Shown piece after piece: positions 1 through 6,919 of a DNA stretch of 64,000 bases. Source of the stretch: Siderastrea siderea (taxonomy: Eukaryota; Cnidaria; Anthozoa; Scleractinia; Rhizangiidae). Under the pieces are notes generated by a model. The model made no database searches and was not told the DNA's origin. It saw only the letters and a program-made list of their open reading frames with translations. Positions within the stretch are counted from its first letter, which is position 1, and each line of letters opens with the position of its first letter. Both the position numbers and the translations under genes were made by a program. Where the stretch lies: NCBI GenBank assembly GCA_964030785.1, contig OZ034975.1, positions 32,455,769 through 32,519,768 of the forward strand, given 5' to 3'.

Positions 1-1
1 T

Positions 2-703
2 TTGAATGGAGTGGCTCTAGCTGGCCGATTGATGGAAGGGGATGTGAAACTAAGGTTTCATCTCTGTCAACTGCGTTTGAATGACGCCATCTACCAGAGT
101 ATCTCTAGCAAAAGACACACTGAAGGCCAAGTGGCGGCTTACCCGACCGTCCGCAGTGAAATCCGGACCTTCAGCATGCAAAACAACCTGGTCCGCTTTG
201 ATATCCCGAACCTGTTTCAAAACAGAATACCTGACCGATTGATTGTGGGATTACTGGACAGCCGTGCCTTCAATGGAGATGTGACCCGAGATCCGTTCTG
301 TTTCCAGAAATTTGGTCTGACCTCCATTCGACAGATTGTCAAAGGAGAAGAATACCCTTATGAAACCCTGCAGTTAGTGCACAACAATGGCACCCGAGAT
401 AATCTAGGCTACTTCCGTTTTCTGCAAGCCAGTGGTGCTTGGTGTAAAAAGAAAGGCAATATGGTAGAACTACTGGATTGGGGCCAAGGTCAAAATTGTA
501 CCTTGTTCATGTTTGACAATGTGGCCAATGGATGTGCTGACAGTCAAAACCTCAACCCCAAGCAAACGGGAGATTTACAATTGGTGTTGGAATTTGGAGC
601 TGCCCCCGGTGTCAATATAACCGTACTCGTGTATGGAGAATTTGAGAATTTGCTGGAGATTGACAGGAACGGAGCCGTGTTGTATAACATTTACCAGCAC
701 TGA
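2..703 (+). CDS. Hexon-like major capsid protein (double jelly roll), C-terminal part
   Basis: The frame is open from the window edge, and its first codon is TTG (Leu), so this is the 3' part of a longer gene whose start is to the left. The 233 residues contain AYPTVRSEIRTF near residue 47, followed by a DPFCFQKFGL segment near residue 96. Both belong to the metazoan 'F54H12.2-like' family, which corresponds to the hexon-type major capsid protein of adintoviruses and Mavericks. The product would build the icosahedral shell. The protease gene starts five bases after the stop codon at 701-703, which fits a late virion gene cluster. The family assignment rests on recognising the pattern; the missing N-terminal half prevents a length check. 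Confidence 0.78.
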   Translation: MNGVALAGRLMEGDVKLRFHLCQLRLNDAIYQSISSKRHTEGQVAAYPTVRSEIRTFSMQNNLVRFDIPNLFQNRIPDRLIVGLLDSRAFNGDVTRDPFCFQKFGLTSIRQIVKGEEYPYETLQLVHNNGTRDNLGYFRFLQASGAWCKKKGNMVELLDWGQGQNCTLFMFDNVANGCADSQNLNPKQTGDLQLVLEFGAAPGVNITVLVYGEFENLLEIDRNGAVLYNIYQH

Positions 704-707
704 AGAA

Positions 708-1247
708 ATGGAACATGTGGCCTTGAATAATGTCCAGTTGGATTATTTAGCCCGAGACGACCCCCAATTGAACCCGGTCTTTTACGGAACCGTGGCCTGT
801 GATCGTTTACCCAAGAGTCCTGTCAAAACCCAACCCCAAGGGTACATTGTGAATACAGACCCACACGATCAACCGGGACAACATTGGTTAGCGGTGTGGA
901 CGGATGGAAAGGTGTGTGAAGTCCTGGACAGTTATGCTTTGCCCATGGACACGTACGTGCAAGCTACCCCGTTACGAGATTGGATTGTCCAACATTGGAA
1001 GTATGTAGTGACCAATGGCAAGTCCCTCCAAGCCATTACAAGCAAGAGTTGTGGTGATTACGCCTTGTTGTATTTGAAAGCCAAAGCCCGTGGACGGACC
1101 TTGCAAGAGTTTTTAAATGAGTTTTCGGATCATGATTATGTTAGTAATGACCATCAAGCCGGTCAACGCCTTCAACAATTGATTGTAGGCCAAGAAGCCA
1201 GATGGTATCAACTGTGTTGTCATCCGTATCATCAATGTAATGCTTAA
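708..1247 (+). CDS. Adenain-like virion cysteine protease
   Basis: The 179-residue protein resembles the adenovirus maturation protease, which cuts capsid and core precursors. A catalytic triad is visible: His59 in QHWLAVW, Asp74 in LDSYALP, and Cys115 in SKSCGDYAL, with Gln108 as candidate oxyanion residue. Order and spacing match adenain (His, Glu/Asp, Gln, Cys). The frame is open further upstream to 633, but that stretch overlaps the capsid gene and no ATG there is well placed; ATG 708, five bases after the capsid stop and preceded by GAAGAA, is the likely start. The stop codon overlaps an AATAAA signal at 1247-1252. Likely substrates are the small proteins at 3.6-5.7 kb that carry GG-type sites. 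Confidence 0.88.
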   Translation: MEHVALNNVQLDYLARDDPQLNPVFYGTVACDRLPKSPVKTQPQGYIVNTDPHDQPGQHWLAVWTDGKVCEVLDSYALPMDTYVQATPLRDWIVQHWKYVVTNGKSLQAITSKSCGDYALLYLKAKARGRTLQEFLNEFSDHDYVSNDHQAGQRLQQLIVGQEARWYQLCCHPYHQCNA

Positions 1248-1275
1248 ATAAAATTTGTTGGAAAAAAGTGGTGTC

Positions 1276-1362
1276 GGAGTCGTAGCTCAGTTGGTTAGAG
1301 CCTTAGACCTTTGATTCAGATAAGGATTGGGTCGTACGTGGGTTCGAGTCCCACCGACTCCA
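1276..1362 (+). tRNA. tRNA-like Pol III gene inside the viral block, anticodon unresolved
   Basis: A perfect 7-bp acceptor stem (GGAGTCG 1276-1282 with CGACTCC 1355-1361) encloses a 4-bp D stem (GCTC/GAGC) and a perfect 5-bp T stem (GTGGG/CCCAC, 1338-1354). The A box (TAGCTCAGTTGG) and B box (GGTTCGAGTCC) are intact. The section between D and T arms (1302-1337) is longer than in a class I tRNA and does not fold cleanly into a 5-bp stem with a 7-base loop, so I cannot name the amino acid. It may be a class II-like tRNA, an intron-containing one, or a tRNA-like pseudogene. A ten-T run follows at 1376. It sits between protease and ATPase genes in the same direction. Confidence 0.7.
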
Positions 1363-1375
1363 ATAAAAAGGTGCC

Positions 1376-1385
1376 TTTTTTTTTT
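1376..1385 (+). terminator. Pol III terminator (T10)
   Basis: Ten consecutive T residues lie 13 bases after the tRNA-like gene and just before the ATPase ATG at 1405. Runs of four or more T terminate RNA polymerase III, so the tRNA-like gene has promoter boxes and a terminator in the right order. Confidence 0.6.
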
Positions 1386-1404
1386 CTAAGGGTAGTTCGT
1401 CATC

Positions 1405-2058
1405 ATGCAAACGGGGAAACCGTTTCGTTTTCATACGCCTTCCTCTATCTTGGTGGTGGGTCCTTCGGGATGTGGTAAAACCGTGTTTACGGAAAAACTC
1501 TTGGTAGACAACCCCGAGTTGTTTGAAACCCCACCGACCCAATTGCATTATTGTTATGGGGCCTGGCAAGATCGATTTCAAGGCATGCAAGATCAAGGGG
1601 TGGTGTTTCACGAAGGGATTCCCGATCATGAGGCCTTAGTGCAATGGTTTCCTGAAGGACATGGGGTCCTGGTCTTGGATGATTTAATGGACGAAGGCAG
1701 TCACGATAAACGCGTGTTGGATTTATTCACCAAACATTCGCATCATCAAGGGGTGACGGTGCTCTACTTGTGCCAAGACATGTTTCCCGTGGGTCGCTAT
1801 GCGAAAAGTATATCCCGCAATGCCCATTACATCGTGGCGTTCAAGAACCCTCGAGATCAATTAGGGGTACGCAATGTCATGCTTCAATCATTTCCTACCA
1901 CGTGGAAAGACACGTTGGAGACGTTTCATCAAGCCACTACACGACCGTATGGCTATTTGGTCTTGGATTTACATCCGGCCTCGTCCGATCAACAACGGGT
2001 GTTGAGTCACTTGTTAAAAGACGAAGGATGGACTCGCACCTATCAAAAACGACTATAA
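1405..2058 (+). CDS. FtsK/HerA-type genome-packaging ATPase
   Basis: This 217-residue P-loop ATPase has a Walker A motif GPSGCGKT at residues 19-26 and a Walker B strand GVLVLDD at about residues 87-93, followed by acidic residues. The small size, the HTPSSILVVGPSGCGKT opening and the position in a late virion gene cluster fit the A32/FtsK-HerA packaging ATPases of adintoviruses, Mavericks and related viruses, which pump genomic DNA into preformed capsids. It follows the protease and tRNA-like gene and precedes the glycine-rich gene. The frame is complete with no interruption. The mRNA start is not evident; the T-run just upstream belongs to the Pol III unit. Confidence 0.88.
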   Translation: MQTGKPFRFHTPSSILVVGPSGCGKTVFTEKLLVDNPELFETPPTQLHYCYGAWQDRFQGMQDQGVVFHEGIPDHEALVQWFPEGHGVLVLDDLMDEGSHDKRVLDLFTKHSHHQGVTVLYLCQDMFPVGRYAKSISRNAHYIVAFKNPRDQLGVRNVMLQSFPTTWKDTLETFHQATTRPYGYLVLDLHPASSDQQRVLSHLLKDEGWTRTYQKRL

Positions 2059-2098
2059 AGGGAGCCCCTTGGAACAGGTAAAAAGAGAAAAGCAAACC

Positions 2099-3037
2099 AT
2101 GGCCGATGATGACGATGACCGTCAACCTCCGCAATCGTACGATACCGTGTCCCCGGCGGGGGTGGGGGCGGCCAGCGGCAATGTCATGTCCACAAGGGCC
2201 TGGCAAGATTTGTATTTGACGGGAGACCAAGGCCTTATCGACGCCGCCATGGAGGAAATGCCCGCTGATCCCCTCTGGGAGTTTATGGAATCCATCCCCC
2301 CTGCGGACGTCCTCGCGACCTGGCCCGATTTGGATGGTGGACCCACTGCACAGGCCTCTTCCCCAGCAGGGGTAGGAAGTCCAGGAAATCAACCATTCCA
2401 AAGCCCCCAGACCACCCCGTTGTCTTCTGGTGCTCGAACCCCTGCGACTCCTCCAAGCGTACCCTTGGCAGCGGGTGCTCGAACAGCAGCGGGTGCTCGA
2501 ACAGCAGCGGGTGCTGGGGGTAATGGTAATGGACGTGGTGGTGGACGTAGTGGACGTGGTGGTGGTGGTGGACGTGGTGGTGGTGGTGGTGGTGGACGTG
2601 GTGCTGGTGGTGCTGGTGGTGGTGGTGGAGGTGCTGGTGGTGCTGGTGCTGGTGGTGCTGGTGGAGGTGGTGGTGGTGGTGGTGGAGGTGGTGGTGGTGG
2701 TGGAGGTGGTGGTGGTGGTGGTGGTGGGGGTCGTCGTGGACGACGACCGTTTCGAATACGAGGACGACGACGAAATACCCCCACTTCCCCTTTGACACCT
2801 GCCTCCAATCCAGCTACCCCTCGAGGATCTTGGACATCTGGGAGTTCTGGCCGACAGCCTCGTACCTTGCGTCAAGCGGATTTACAACGACGTTTACGCA
2901 TGCTGTTACAAGATCAAGAACAGTTGGCCCAAGGACGTGAAATTGCTAATGTCACCATGACCAATAGCATTGTCACCAGTTATAAACAAGGAGGAGCACC
3001 GAGCGTACAAACCTCGTCGTCCCGTGTTTCGCCGTAA
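2099..3037 (+). CDS. Glycine-rich, low-complexity virion-type protein
   Basis: No family was recognised. ATG 2099 lies in a strong context (CCATGG) and gives 312 residues; the frame extends upstream to a TTG at 2069 with no earlier ATG. The protein starts with an acidic stretch (MADDDDDR), passes through Ser/Pro/Ala-rich sequence with repeated ARTAAG units (about residues 130-150), then a long Gly-rich run with interspersed Arg (about 155-215), and ends in a basic, Gln-rich helix-like part. The DNA of the glycine run (2515-2735) is a GGT/GGA trinucleotide repeat, so its length is probably variable. The long opposite-strand frames here, rich in Pro, His or Thr, are by-products of this repeat. 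It sits between the ATPase and a membrane protein, two bases before the next ATG. Confidence 0.6.
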   Translation: MADDDDDRQPPQSYDTVSPAGVGAASGNVMSTRAWQDLYLTGDQGLIDAAMEEMPADPLWEFMESIPPADVLATWPDLDGGPTAQASSPAGVGSPGNQPFQSPQTTPLSSGARTPATPPSVPLAAGARTAAGARTAAGAGGNGNGRGGGRSGRGGGGGRGGGGGGGRGAGGAGGGGGGAGGAGAGGAGGGGGGGGGGGGGGGGGGGGGGGGRRGRRPFRIRGRRRNTPTSPLTPASNPATPRGSWTSGSSGRQPRTLRQADLQRRLRMLLQDQEQLAQGREIANVTMTNSIVTSYKQGGAPSVQTSSSRVSP

Positions 3038-3039
3038 AG

Positions 3040-3705
3040 ATGAAAACCGTCGTGTCGTTATTGAATGGATCGAAACAACATGGTCTTCCCTTCCCCCCAG
3101 AATTATTACAACGCATGGATTCCTTGTATGCCTTTTATCATCAACAATGGTGGTGTTATCGAAAAATGTTGAATCATTACAGATGTATCAATGCCTTGTT
3201 CAATGGGTTGGCCTTACTCCTGATGGCCGCTGGTATGATTGCGGGCCCGCTATTGGAAAACAGTACGTTGGTAGCCTGTTTGGCGGCCGTGGGCACCGTG
3301 GTCAAAGGATGGAATGATTTTAAACAATACCGATTTAAAGTGACCATGAGTCGGTTTGCGTTTACCACTTATGCCAAAGCCTTGACCGAATTGAAAACCC
3401 ATGTGCGGGGTATTCCCTTGGAGGATCTGGAACGATTTTTAATCAAGATGCAAACCTTGGATGATACCATTGTGGATTTCACCCCTCCATTACCTAAACG
3501 ATGTCTCCAAGATTACCATGGTCATTTTGTGTACCAACCCTTGGAAGCCCTATGCTATGTAGACGGATGTCCTCGTCCCTTGAGACCTAAAGAGTATTGG
3601 ATCCATAAAAAGCCACTCCCTCCCAGTCCCACACTCTTAGAACCATGGCCGTCCAACAACGACGACGACGACGCCGAAAAAGGAAACAACGAGGAGGGGC
3701 TTTAA
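3040..3705 (+). CDS. Two-helix membrane protein with charged tail
   Basis: The 221-residue protein has an N-terminal amphipathic, aromatic segment with WWCYRKMLNHYR at residues 37-48, then two adjacent hydrophobic helices at about 51-70 and 73-89 separated by Gly-Pro, then a predicted helical stretch and an acidic tail (NDDDDAEKGNNEEGL). A hydrophobic hairpin preceded by a Y/W-rich basic segment and followed by helices resembles the layout of SLATT-type 2TM proteins, but the similarity is one of shape only. In the viral context it could be a virion-associated or host-membrane protein. The last 61 bases overlap the start of the next gene in another frame, typical of compact viral genomes. Confidence 0.6.
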   Translation: MKTVVSLLNGSKQHGLPFPPELLQRMDSLYAFYHQQWWCYRKMLNHYRCINALFNGLALLLMAAGMIAGPLLENSTLVACLAAVGTVVKGWNDFKQYRFKVTMSRFAFTTYAKALTELKTHVRGIPLEDLERFLIKMQTLDDTIVDFTPPLPKRCLQDYHGHFVYQPLEALCYVDGCPRPLRPKEYWIHKKPLPPSPTLLEPWPSNNDDDDAEKGNNEEGL

Positions 3706-3980
3706 TGCGTCGCAAACCCCGTTTGGTGGATAAAATTGCCCATGGCATGAGTATGTTTCTATCAGGGCCAGCGCCTGGGTTTGGACTGGCTTTAGGCAAA
3801 TTAGGGGGTCAAGCCTTGAAAGGCATTACCGATAATGTACAACATTACCGACGACGACAACGAGGTGGGGGTTGGTGGTCCGATTTCAAACGCAATACCC
3901 GTCAAGGCTATAAAGAGACGCAAGACCTCATCAAACAAGACAAAGCCCTTCAACGGCTATTGACAGGTCGACCATGGTGA
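3645..3980 (+). CDS. Basic core-type protein with two putative protease sites
   Basis: ATG 3645 (ACCATGGCC) starts a 111-residue protein that begins with a run of about eight Arg/Lys residues, then QRGG-A at residues 15-19, a hydrophobic Gly-rich middle (about 33-58), a second QRGG-G at residues 72-76, and a basic helical C-terminus. The Arg-rich N-terminus followed by a GG site recalls adenovirus core and cement precursors that bind DNA and are matured by the viral protease. The gene overlaps its upstream neighbour by 61 bases and the next ATG (3974) by seven bases. The function is inferred from composition and context; no family name is claimed. Confidence 0.65.
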   Translation: MAVQQRRRRRRKRKQRGGALMRRKPRLVDKIAHGMSMFLSGPAPGFGLALGKLGGQALKGITDNVQHYRRRQRGGGWWSDFKRNTRQGYKETQDLIKQDKALQRLLTGRPW

Positions 3981-4141
3981 GGAGGAGAAGACGACAACGC
4001 CGTCGTCAACGAGGCGGTTTTTTAAATCTATTGGTGCCCGCTATGGTAGGATTGGGGAAAGCCGCGGCCTTGGAAACGGATAAACGTATAAAACGCACGA
4101 TTCAAAAAGCCAATCAACGGTATCGTCGTCGTCATCGATAA
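3974..4141 (+). CDS. Small Arg-rich protein resembling adenovirus core protein X (mu) precursor
   Basis: This 55-residue frame starts at an ATG overlapping the stop of the upstream gene and ends three bases before the next ATG. It opens with nine Arg in the first 13 residues, has QRGG-F at residues 12-16, then a hydrophobic segment (FLNLLVPAMVGLG) and a basic tail. An Arg-rich head, a GG cleavage site and then a short hydrophobic stretch is the layout of the adenovirus core protein X precursor. That suggests a DNA-condensing peptide released by the viral protease, but such a short similarity cannot prove homology. Tight start/stop overlaps on both sides support it as a real gene. Confidence 0.62.
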   Translation: MVRRRRRQRRRQRGGFLNLLVPAMVGLGKAAALETDKRIKRTIQKANQRYRRRHR

Positions 4142-4144
4142 AGG

Positions 4145-4462
4145 ATGCAACGTCTTCGACGTCAATTACCGTTTTTACGGTCCATGTTACAAGAAGCCAA
4201 TGGTTCCAAACGTCAAGAGTTGTTACAACATGCCAATGCCGATCAAATCAATGCTGTGAGTGAACTGGTGTTGAACTTTTTAAAAAACAAGATTCCTGTC
4301 ACCCCACCCATGCTGGCTAAACTTCAACCCTATAAAAAGGTACTACGTGATTTGGGACGTCGTCAACATTCCGTCAAAAAACGTCGTCAGTGGTTAGTCC
4401 AACAAAAAGGAAGCGGATTGTTTCAAGGACTTCACGAGGTGTTATGTCAATGTGTTCGTTAA
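4145..4462 (+). CDS. Small conserved adintovirus/Maverick protein with QKGSG site
   Basis: The 105-residue basic protein begins four bases after the previous stop. It has a helical middle (INAVSELVLNFLKNKIP at about residues 35-51), a Pro turn (VTPPMLAKLQPYKKVLRDL) and a C-terminal HSVKKRRQWLVQQKGSG, followed by a short hydrophobic tail. This pattern is a recurrent small protein in metazoan Maverick/adintovirus elements, where a Q-K-G-G/S motif precedes a hydrophobic tail; its role is not established. The QKGS-G site at 87-91 fits the viral protease consensus, so the tail may be cut off during maturation. Its last 19 bases overlap the next gene. Confidence 0.72.
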   Translation: MQRLRRQLPFLRSMLQEANGSKRQELLQHANADQINAVSELVLNFLKNKIPVTPPMLAKLQPYKKVLRDLGRRQHSVKKRRQWLVQQKGSGLFQGLHEVLCQCVR

Positions 4463-4674
4463 CCCTCCCTACGTGGATGACTCTATTACAAGAGGCCAAT
4501 CGGGCCACCAACAAGTGGAAAGACGAGTGTCATTATTGGAAGCATAAATATCACCTGTTGTATCGAGAGTACCAACACATCTTGAGGGCCCGTCTTTGTA
4601 AGAGTTGCCGTGACCAGGAAGACGGGGAACTTTGCTCCGAGTGTAGTCAACGAACATGGACGAAGTGTACATGA
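4444..4674 (+). CDS. Short coiled-coil protein with C-terminal zinc ribbon
   Basis: ATG 4444 lies inside the end of the previous gene; the open frame extends upstream but only over that gene. The 76-residue product has a helical, Gln/Trp/Tyr-rich middle (TLLQEANRATNKWKDECHYW) and a CKSC-x9-CSEC pair of CxxC motifs near residues 52-66, suited to bind one zinc ion. The family is not recognised. The next gene starts at 4656, 19 bases before this stop. Two CxxC pairs and the conserved overlap layout suggest a real gene, possibly a DNA- or protein-binding accessory virion or assembly protein. Confidence 0.55.
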   Translation: MSMCSLTLPTWMTLLQEANRATNKWKDECHYWKHKYHLLYREYQHILRARLCKSCRDQEDGELCSECSQRTWTKCT

Positions 4675-5315
4675 TTCCCCAAAAGGACTTGGAACAACTC
4701 ATTCAATATTACAAAGGAGAACTCACCGAAAATGCCTTGTTGAACAAAGCCGCCACGCTCGCCGCCCGAAAACATGTGTTATTAGCCAATCCCCAATTAC
4801 CTCCCGCCCTGGTGAATGCTCAAACCAAACCGTTGAGTCAAGAATTAATCAAGTTAACCAAACGCATTCGTCAATTTCCTGGCGGGGTAGGGGTTGGTGC
4901 CCCGGGTGCCCCGGGTGGTCCACCAGGTGAAGAAGAAGAAGCCGGGGATTTGGTGACGGGACCCGTCGAACAATGGTTGAAGCGCATGATAAAAGGAGGT
5001 CCGTCGGCTCCCAAACCCACCATTACCCCTGCTACCAGGGAAGGCGCGAGAGAACCGAGACCTTCTACCAGTCGAGGAGAAGAGATACCTTCTACCAGTC
5101 GAGGGGATACCCGGACGCGTTTACAAGTCATTCGAGAACAGCGCAAGGCCTTGGAAAAAAAGTTAGCTGAGAGTGGTAAAGGCAAAGGCAAAGGCAAAGG
5201 CAAAGGCAAAGGAGTCTCCCGGGAAGTGCAACGATTGAAACCCTTACCCGGTTGGGAAGATTGGACCAAACCCAAACAACCCCGACGGAGACGTTTGCAA
5301 TACGACAGTGAATAA
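4656..5315 (+). CDS. Conserved Maverick/adintovirus-type protein with Gly/Pro and Lys-Gly repeats
   Basis: The 219-residue protein has an N-terminal helical domain (MDEVYMIPQKDLEQLIQYYK, then leucine-rich helices to about residue 70), a GGVGVGAPGAPGGPPG linker, an acidic patch (EEEEAG), two PSTSRG repeats, a helical stretch and a KGKGKGKGKGKG run before a basic tail. The N-terminal layout, an I/V-P-x-x-x-L opening followed by helical leucine-rich sequence, recurs in hypothetical proteins of Maverick-like elements. The RQFPGG-V sequence near residue 75 is a weaker candidate for the protease. It starts inside the zinc-ribbon gene and ends two bases before the phospholipase ATG. Probably a structural or assembly protein. 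Confidence 0.65.
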   Translation: MDEVYMIPQKDLEQLIQYYKGELTENALLNKAATLAARKHVLLANPQLPPALVNAQTKPLSQELIKLTKRIRQFPGGVGVGAPGAPGGPPGEEEEAGDLVTGPVEQWLKRMIKGGPSAPKPTITPATREGAREPRPSTSRGEEIPSTSRGDTRTRLQVIREQRKALEKKLAESGKGKGKGKGKGKGVSREVQRLKPLPGWEDWTKPKQPRRRRLQYDSE

Positions 5316-5317
5316 AC

Positions 5318-5677
5318 ATGCCCACCCAGAGGAGGAGAAGGGGTATCAAACGGAAACGCCCCCAACGAGGAGGGGCCTTGGATGTCCAAAAATGGATTGC
5401 GAAAACGGGGAAGGAATTTCATTGGCCCGGTTATCAGTACATGGGCCCTGGCACCCATTTGGCTAAACGTCTGAAACGGGGGGATCCCGGGATCAATCGC
5501 TTGGACCAAATTGCTAAGCAACACGACATTGATTACAGCCGTGCCAAGAATTTGCAAGATAAATGGAAAGCCGATACCAAGATGATCCAAGCCATTGATC
5601 GATTACCCGGCAAGAAAAACAAGACGGAACGGGTGGTCAAGAAAATCATGCAAGCCAAGAAACGTTTAAAATTGTAA
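5318..5677 (+). CDS. Virion phospholipase A2 of the parvovirus VP1 type
   Basis: The 119-residue protein carries a calcium-loop motif YMGPGT (residues 41-46) and a catalytic HDxDY (His69-Asp70) in AKQHDIDY, with GDPGINRLD between them, as in the phospholipase A2 domains of parvovirus VP1 and some adintoviruses. In parvoviruses this enzyme opens endosomal membranes during entry. The N-terminus is strongly basic (RRRRGIKRKR) and is followed by QRGG-A at residues 16-20, so the protease could separate the basic anchor from the enzyme domain. No signal peptide is present, so it is a virion enzyme rather than a secreted one. It is the last gene of the plus-strand cluster. Confidence 0.82.
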   Translation: MPTQRRRRGIKRKRPQRGGALDVQKWIAKTGKEFHWPGYQYMGPGTHLAKRLKRGDPGINRLDQIAKQHDIDYSRAKNLQDKWKADTKMIQAIDRLPGKKNKTERVVKKIMQAKKRLKL

Positions 5678-5936
5678 CCATTTAATTAACATGTTGAGTC
5701 AAAAAATGAAAATGTCACATTGTTATTCTGCAGTTCGGTAGTCTTCTGTAGTTGAGTCTCAAACAGCATTGGCGAGACAAAACCCATTGTGATGTAGACA
5801 ATCCAGATAAAAAATAAAAACAATGTCACTTGTGTCATTTTGATTGATTGATGAGTTGTCAAGTTCATTTGTTCTCTCACAAATACTGACACGGATGTTC
5901 TGCCAAAATACGGACACGAGGGGTTAAGACATGAAA
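5678..5936. other. AT-rich gap between convergent viral gene clusters
   Basis: No convincing gene. The stretch lies between the stop of the phospholipase gene (+) and the stop of the minus-strand early region. It contains an AATAAA (within AAAAAATAAAAAC near 5810) that could polyadenylate the plus-strand late transcripts. Confidence 0.5.
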
Positions 5937-6919
5937 TCAAACAATCAATCCTAAATCATACAATAAATCCACGCCCTCGTCGGATGACACGTCATGAACG
6001 ACGTCTTCAGGGGGCAACAATGCCTCCACATCAAAATCCTCGACATCGTTCATGACCTGCTGCCAATCATCGGGTGACATGTCTTTCAATAACTCCTGCA
6101 AATACGAAACGTTCTCCCAATCAGGGGAATCCAAATCAAACACAGTATGAGAGTCCGTGGGCGGTCCGTTTGTATCCACAGATTCCTGCGTCACAGGAAT
6201 GGATTTCAAATAATCCGTCAGGGGGATGGTTAATGTCAAAGGTCCTAAAGCCTCCATTTTCTCTCGAGTTCTCTTTTTCTCCACCAGGCGGGCTCGAGTG
6301 CTCTTTTTCTCCACCAGGCGGGCTCGACGACACCTCTCTTTCTCCCTCAACAGCTCTCGATGGGTCTCCCGATATTGTTGCTCATACCCCAGGCGGTGTT
6401 CCAGATTCTTTTCCCGGTAGCGCCTTTGGGCCTCCGCCAGCTTGGCTCGATTCCTTTCCCGGTAGCGCCTTTGGGCCTCCGCCAGCTTGGCTCGATTCCT
6501 TTCCCGGTAACGCTTATCAGTCTCAGCCACGCGCTCTGGATACCTTGCCTTGTAGCGCTTGGGGCCGCCGCCACCTGTATACGACGTTTGTCCCGGTAAC
6601 ACTGGCTGGACACCGCGATGAACTCTCGATTGTTTTCTCGGTACTTTTTTTTGTAGGCGACCAGTTTCTCTCGGTGTTCGGCCCGGTACCGTGCACATTT
6701 GGCGATGTTGCGTGCTCGTTTAGCCCTGAGGACTGCCCGTTCGTACTCGTCGTCGTCGTCGTCGTCGTCGTGGGGGTCATAGTCGGTGTCGTTGGTGGAG
6801 TCATCGTCGTCGTCGTGGGGGTCATAGTCGGTGGTGGAGTCATCGTCGTCGTCGTCGCTTTGTTGGTAGCTGACTGGGGGTCTGTGACGGCGGCTGCGGG
6901 ACTGTCTTTCGCGGGACAT
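5937..6919 (-). CDS. Repeat-rich basic/acidic early-type protein, frame broken near 6.57 kb
   Basis: Two minus-strand frames share the same repeat, a Y-R-E-x-N-R-x-K-L-A type unit of 13-15 residues, so they are likely parts of one gene. The upstream frame runs from ATG 6919 and has an Asp-rich tract encoded by GAC repeats, then the first repeat units. The downstream frame (5937-6698, with its own ATG at 6698) holds further units, two RARLVEKK copies and an acidic Leu-rich tail ending in VDLLYDLGLIV. The switch needs a -1 shift within the GGC-rich stretch around 6560-6590. A one-base loss, ribosomal frameshifting or splicing are all possible. Basic repeats plus an acidic tail suggest a regulatory protein; no family was recognised. 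Confidence 0.5.
6411..6510. repeat. 45-bp coding tandem repeat
   Basis: Two identical 45-bp units (6411-6455 and 6456-6500) and the start of a third encode a 15-residue unit of the early-type protein. The near identity at DNA level shows recent duplication. A shorter 30-bp duplication encoding RARLVEKK lies at about 6269-6328. Confidence 0.85.

Noticed and set aside
1937..2875. Long Thr-, His- and Pro-rich open frames on the minus strand and a Val-rich frame on the plus strand
   Set aside because: They arise from the GGT/GGA microsatellite in the glycine-rich gene and are not independent genes.
4871..5590. 239-residue minus-strand frame opposite the Lys-Gly and PLA2 genes
   Set aside because: It runs across the boundary of two well-supported plus-strand genes and has no domain; composition mirrors their codons.
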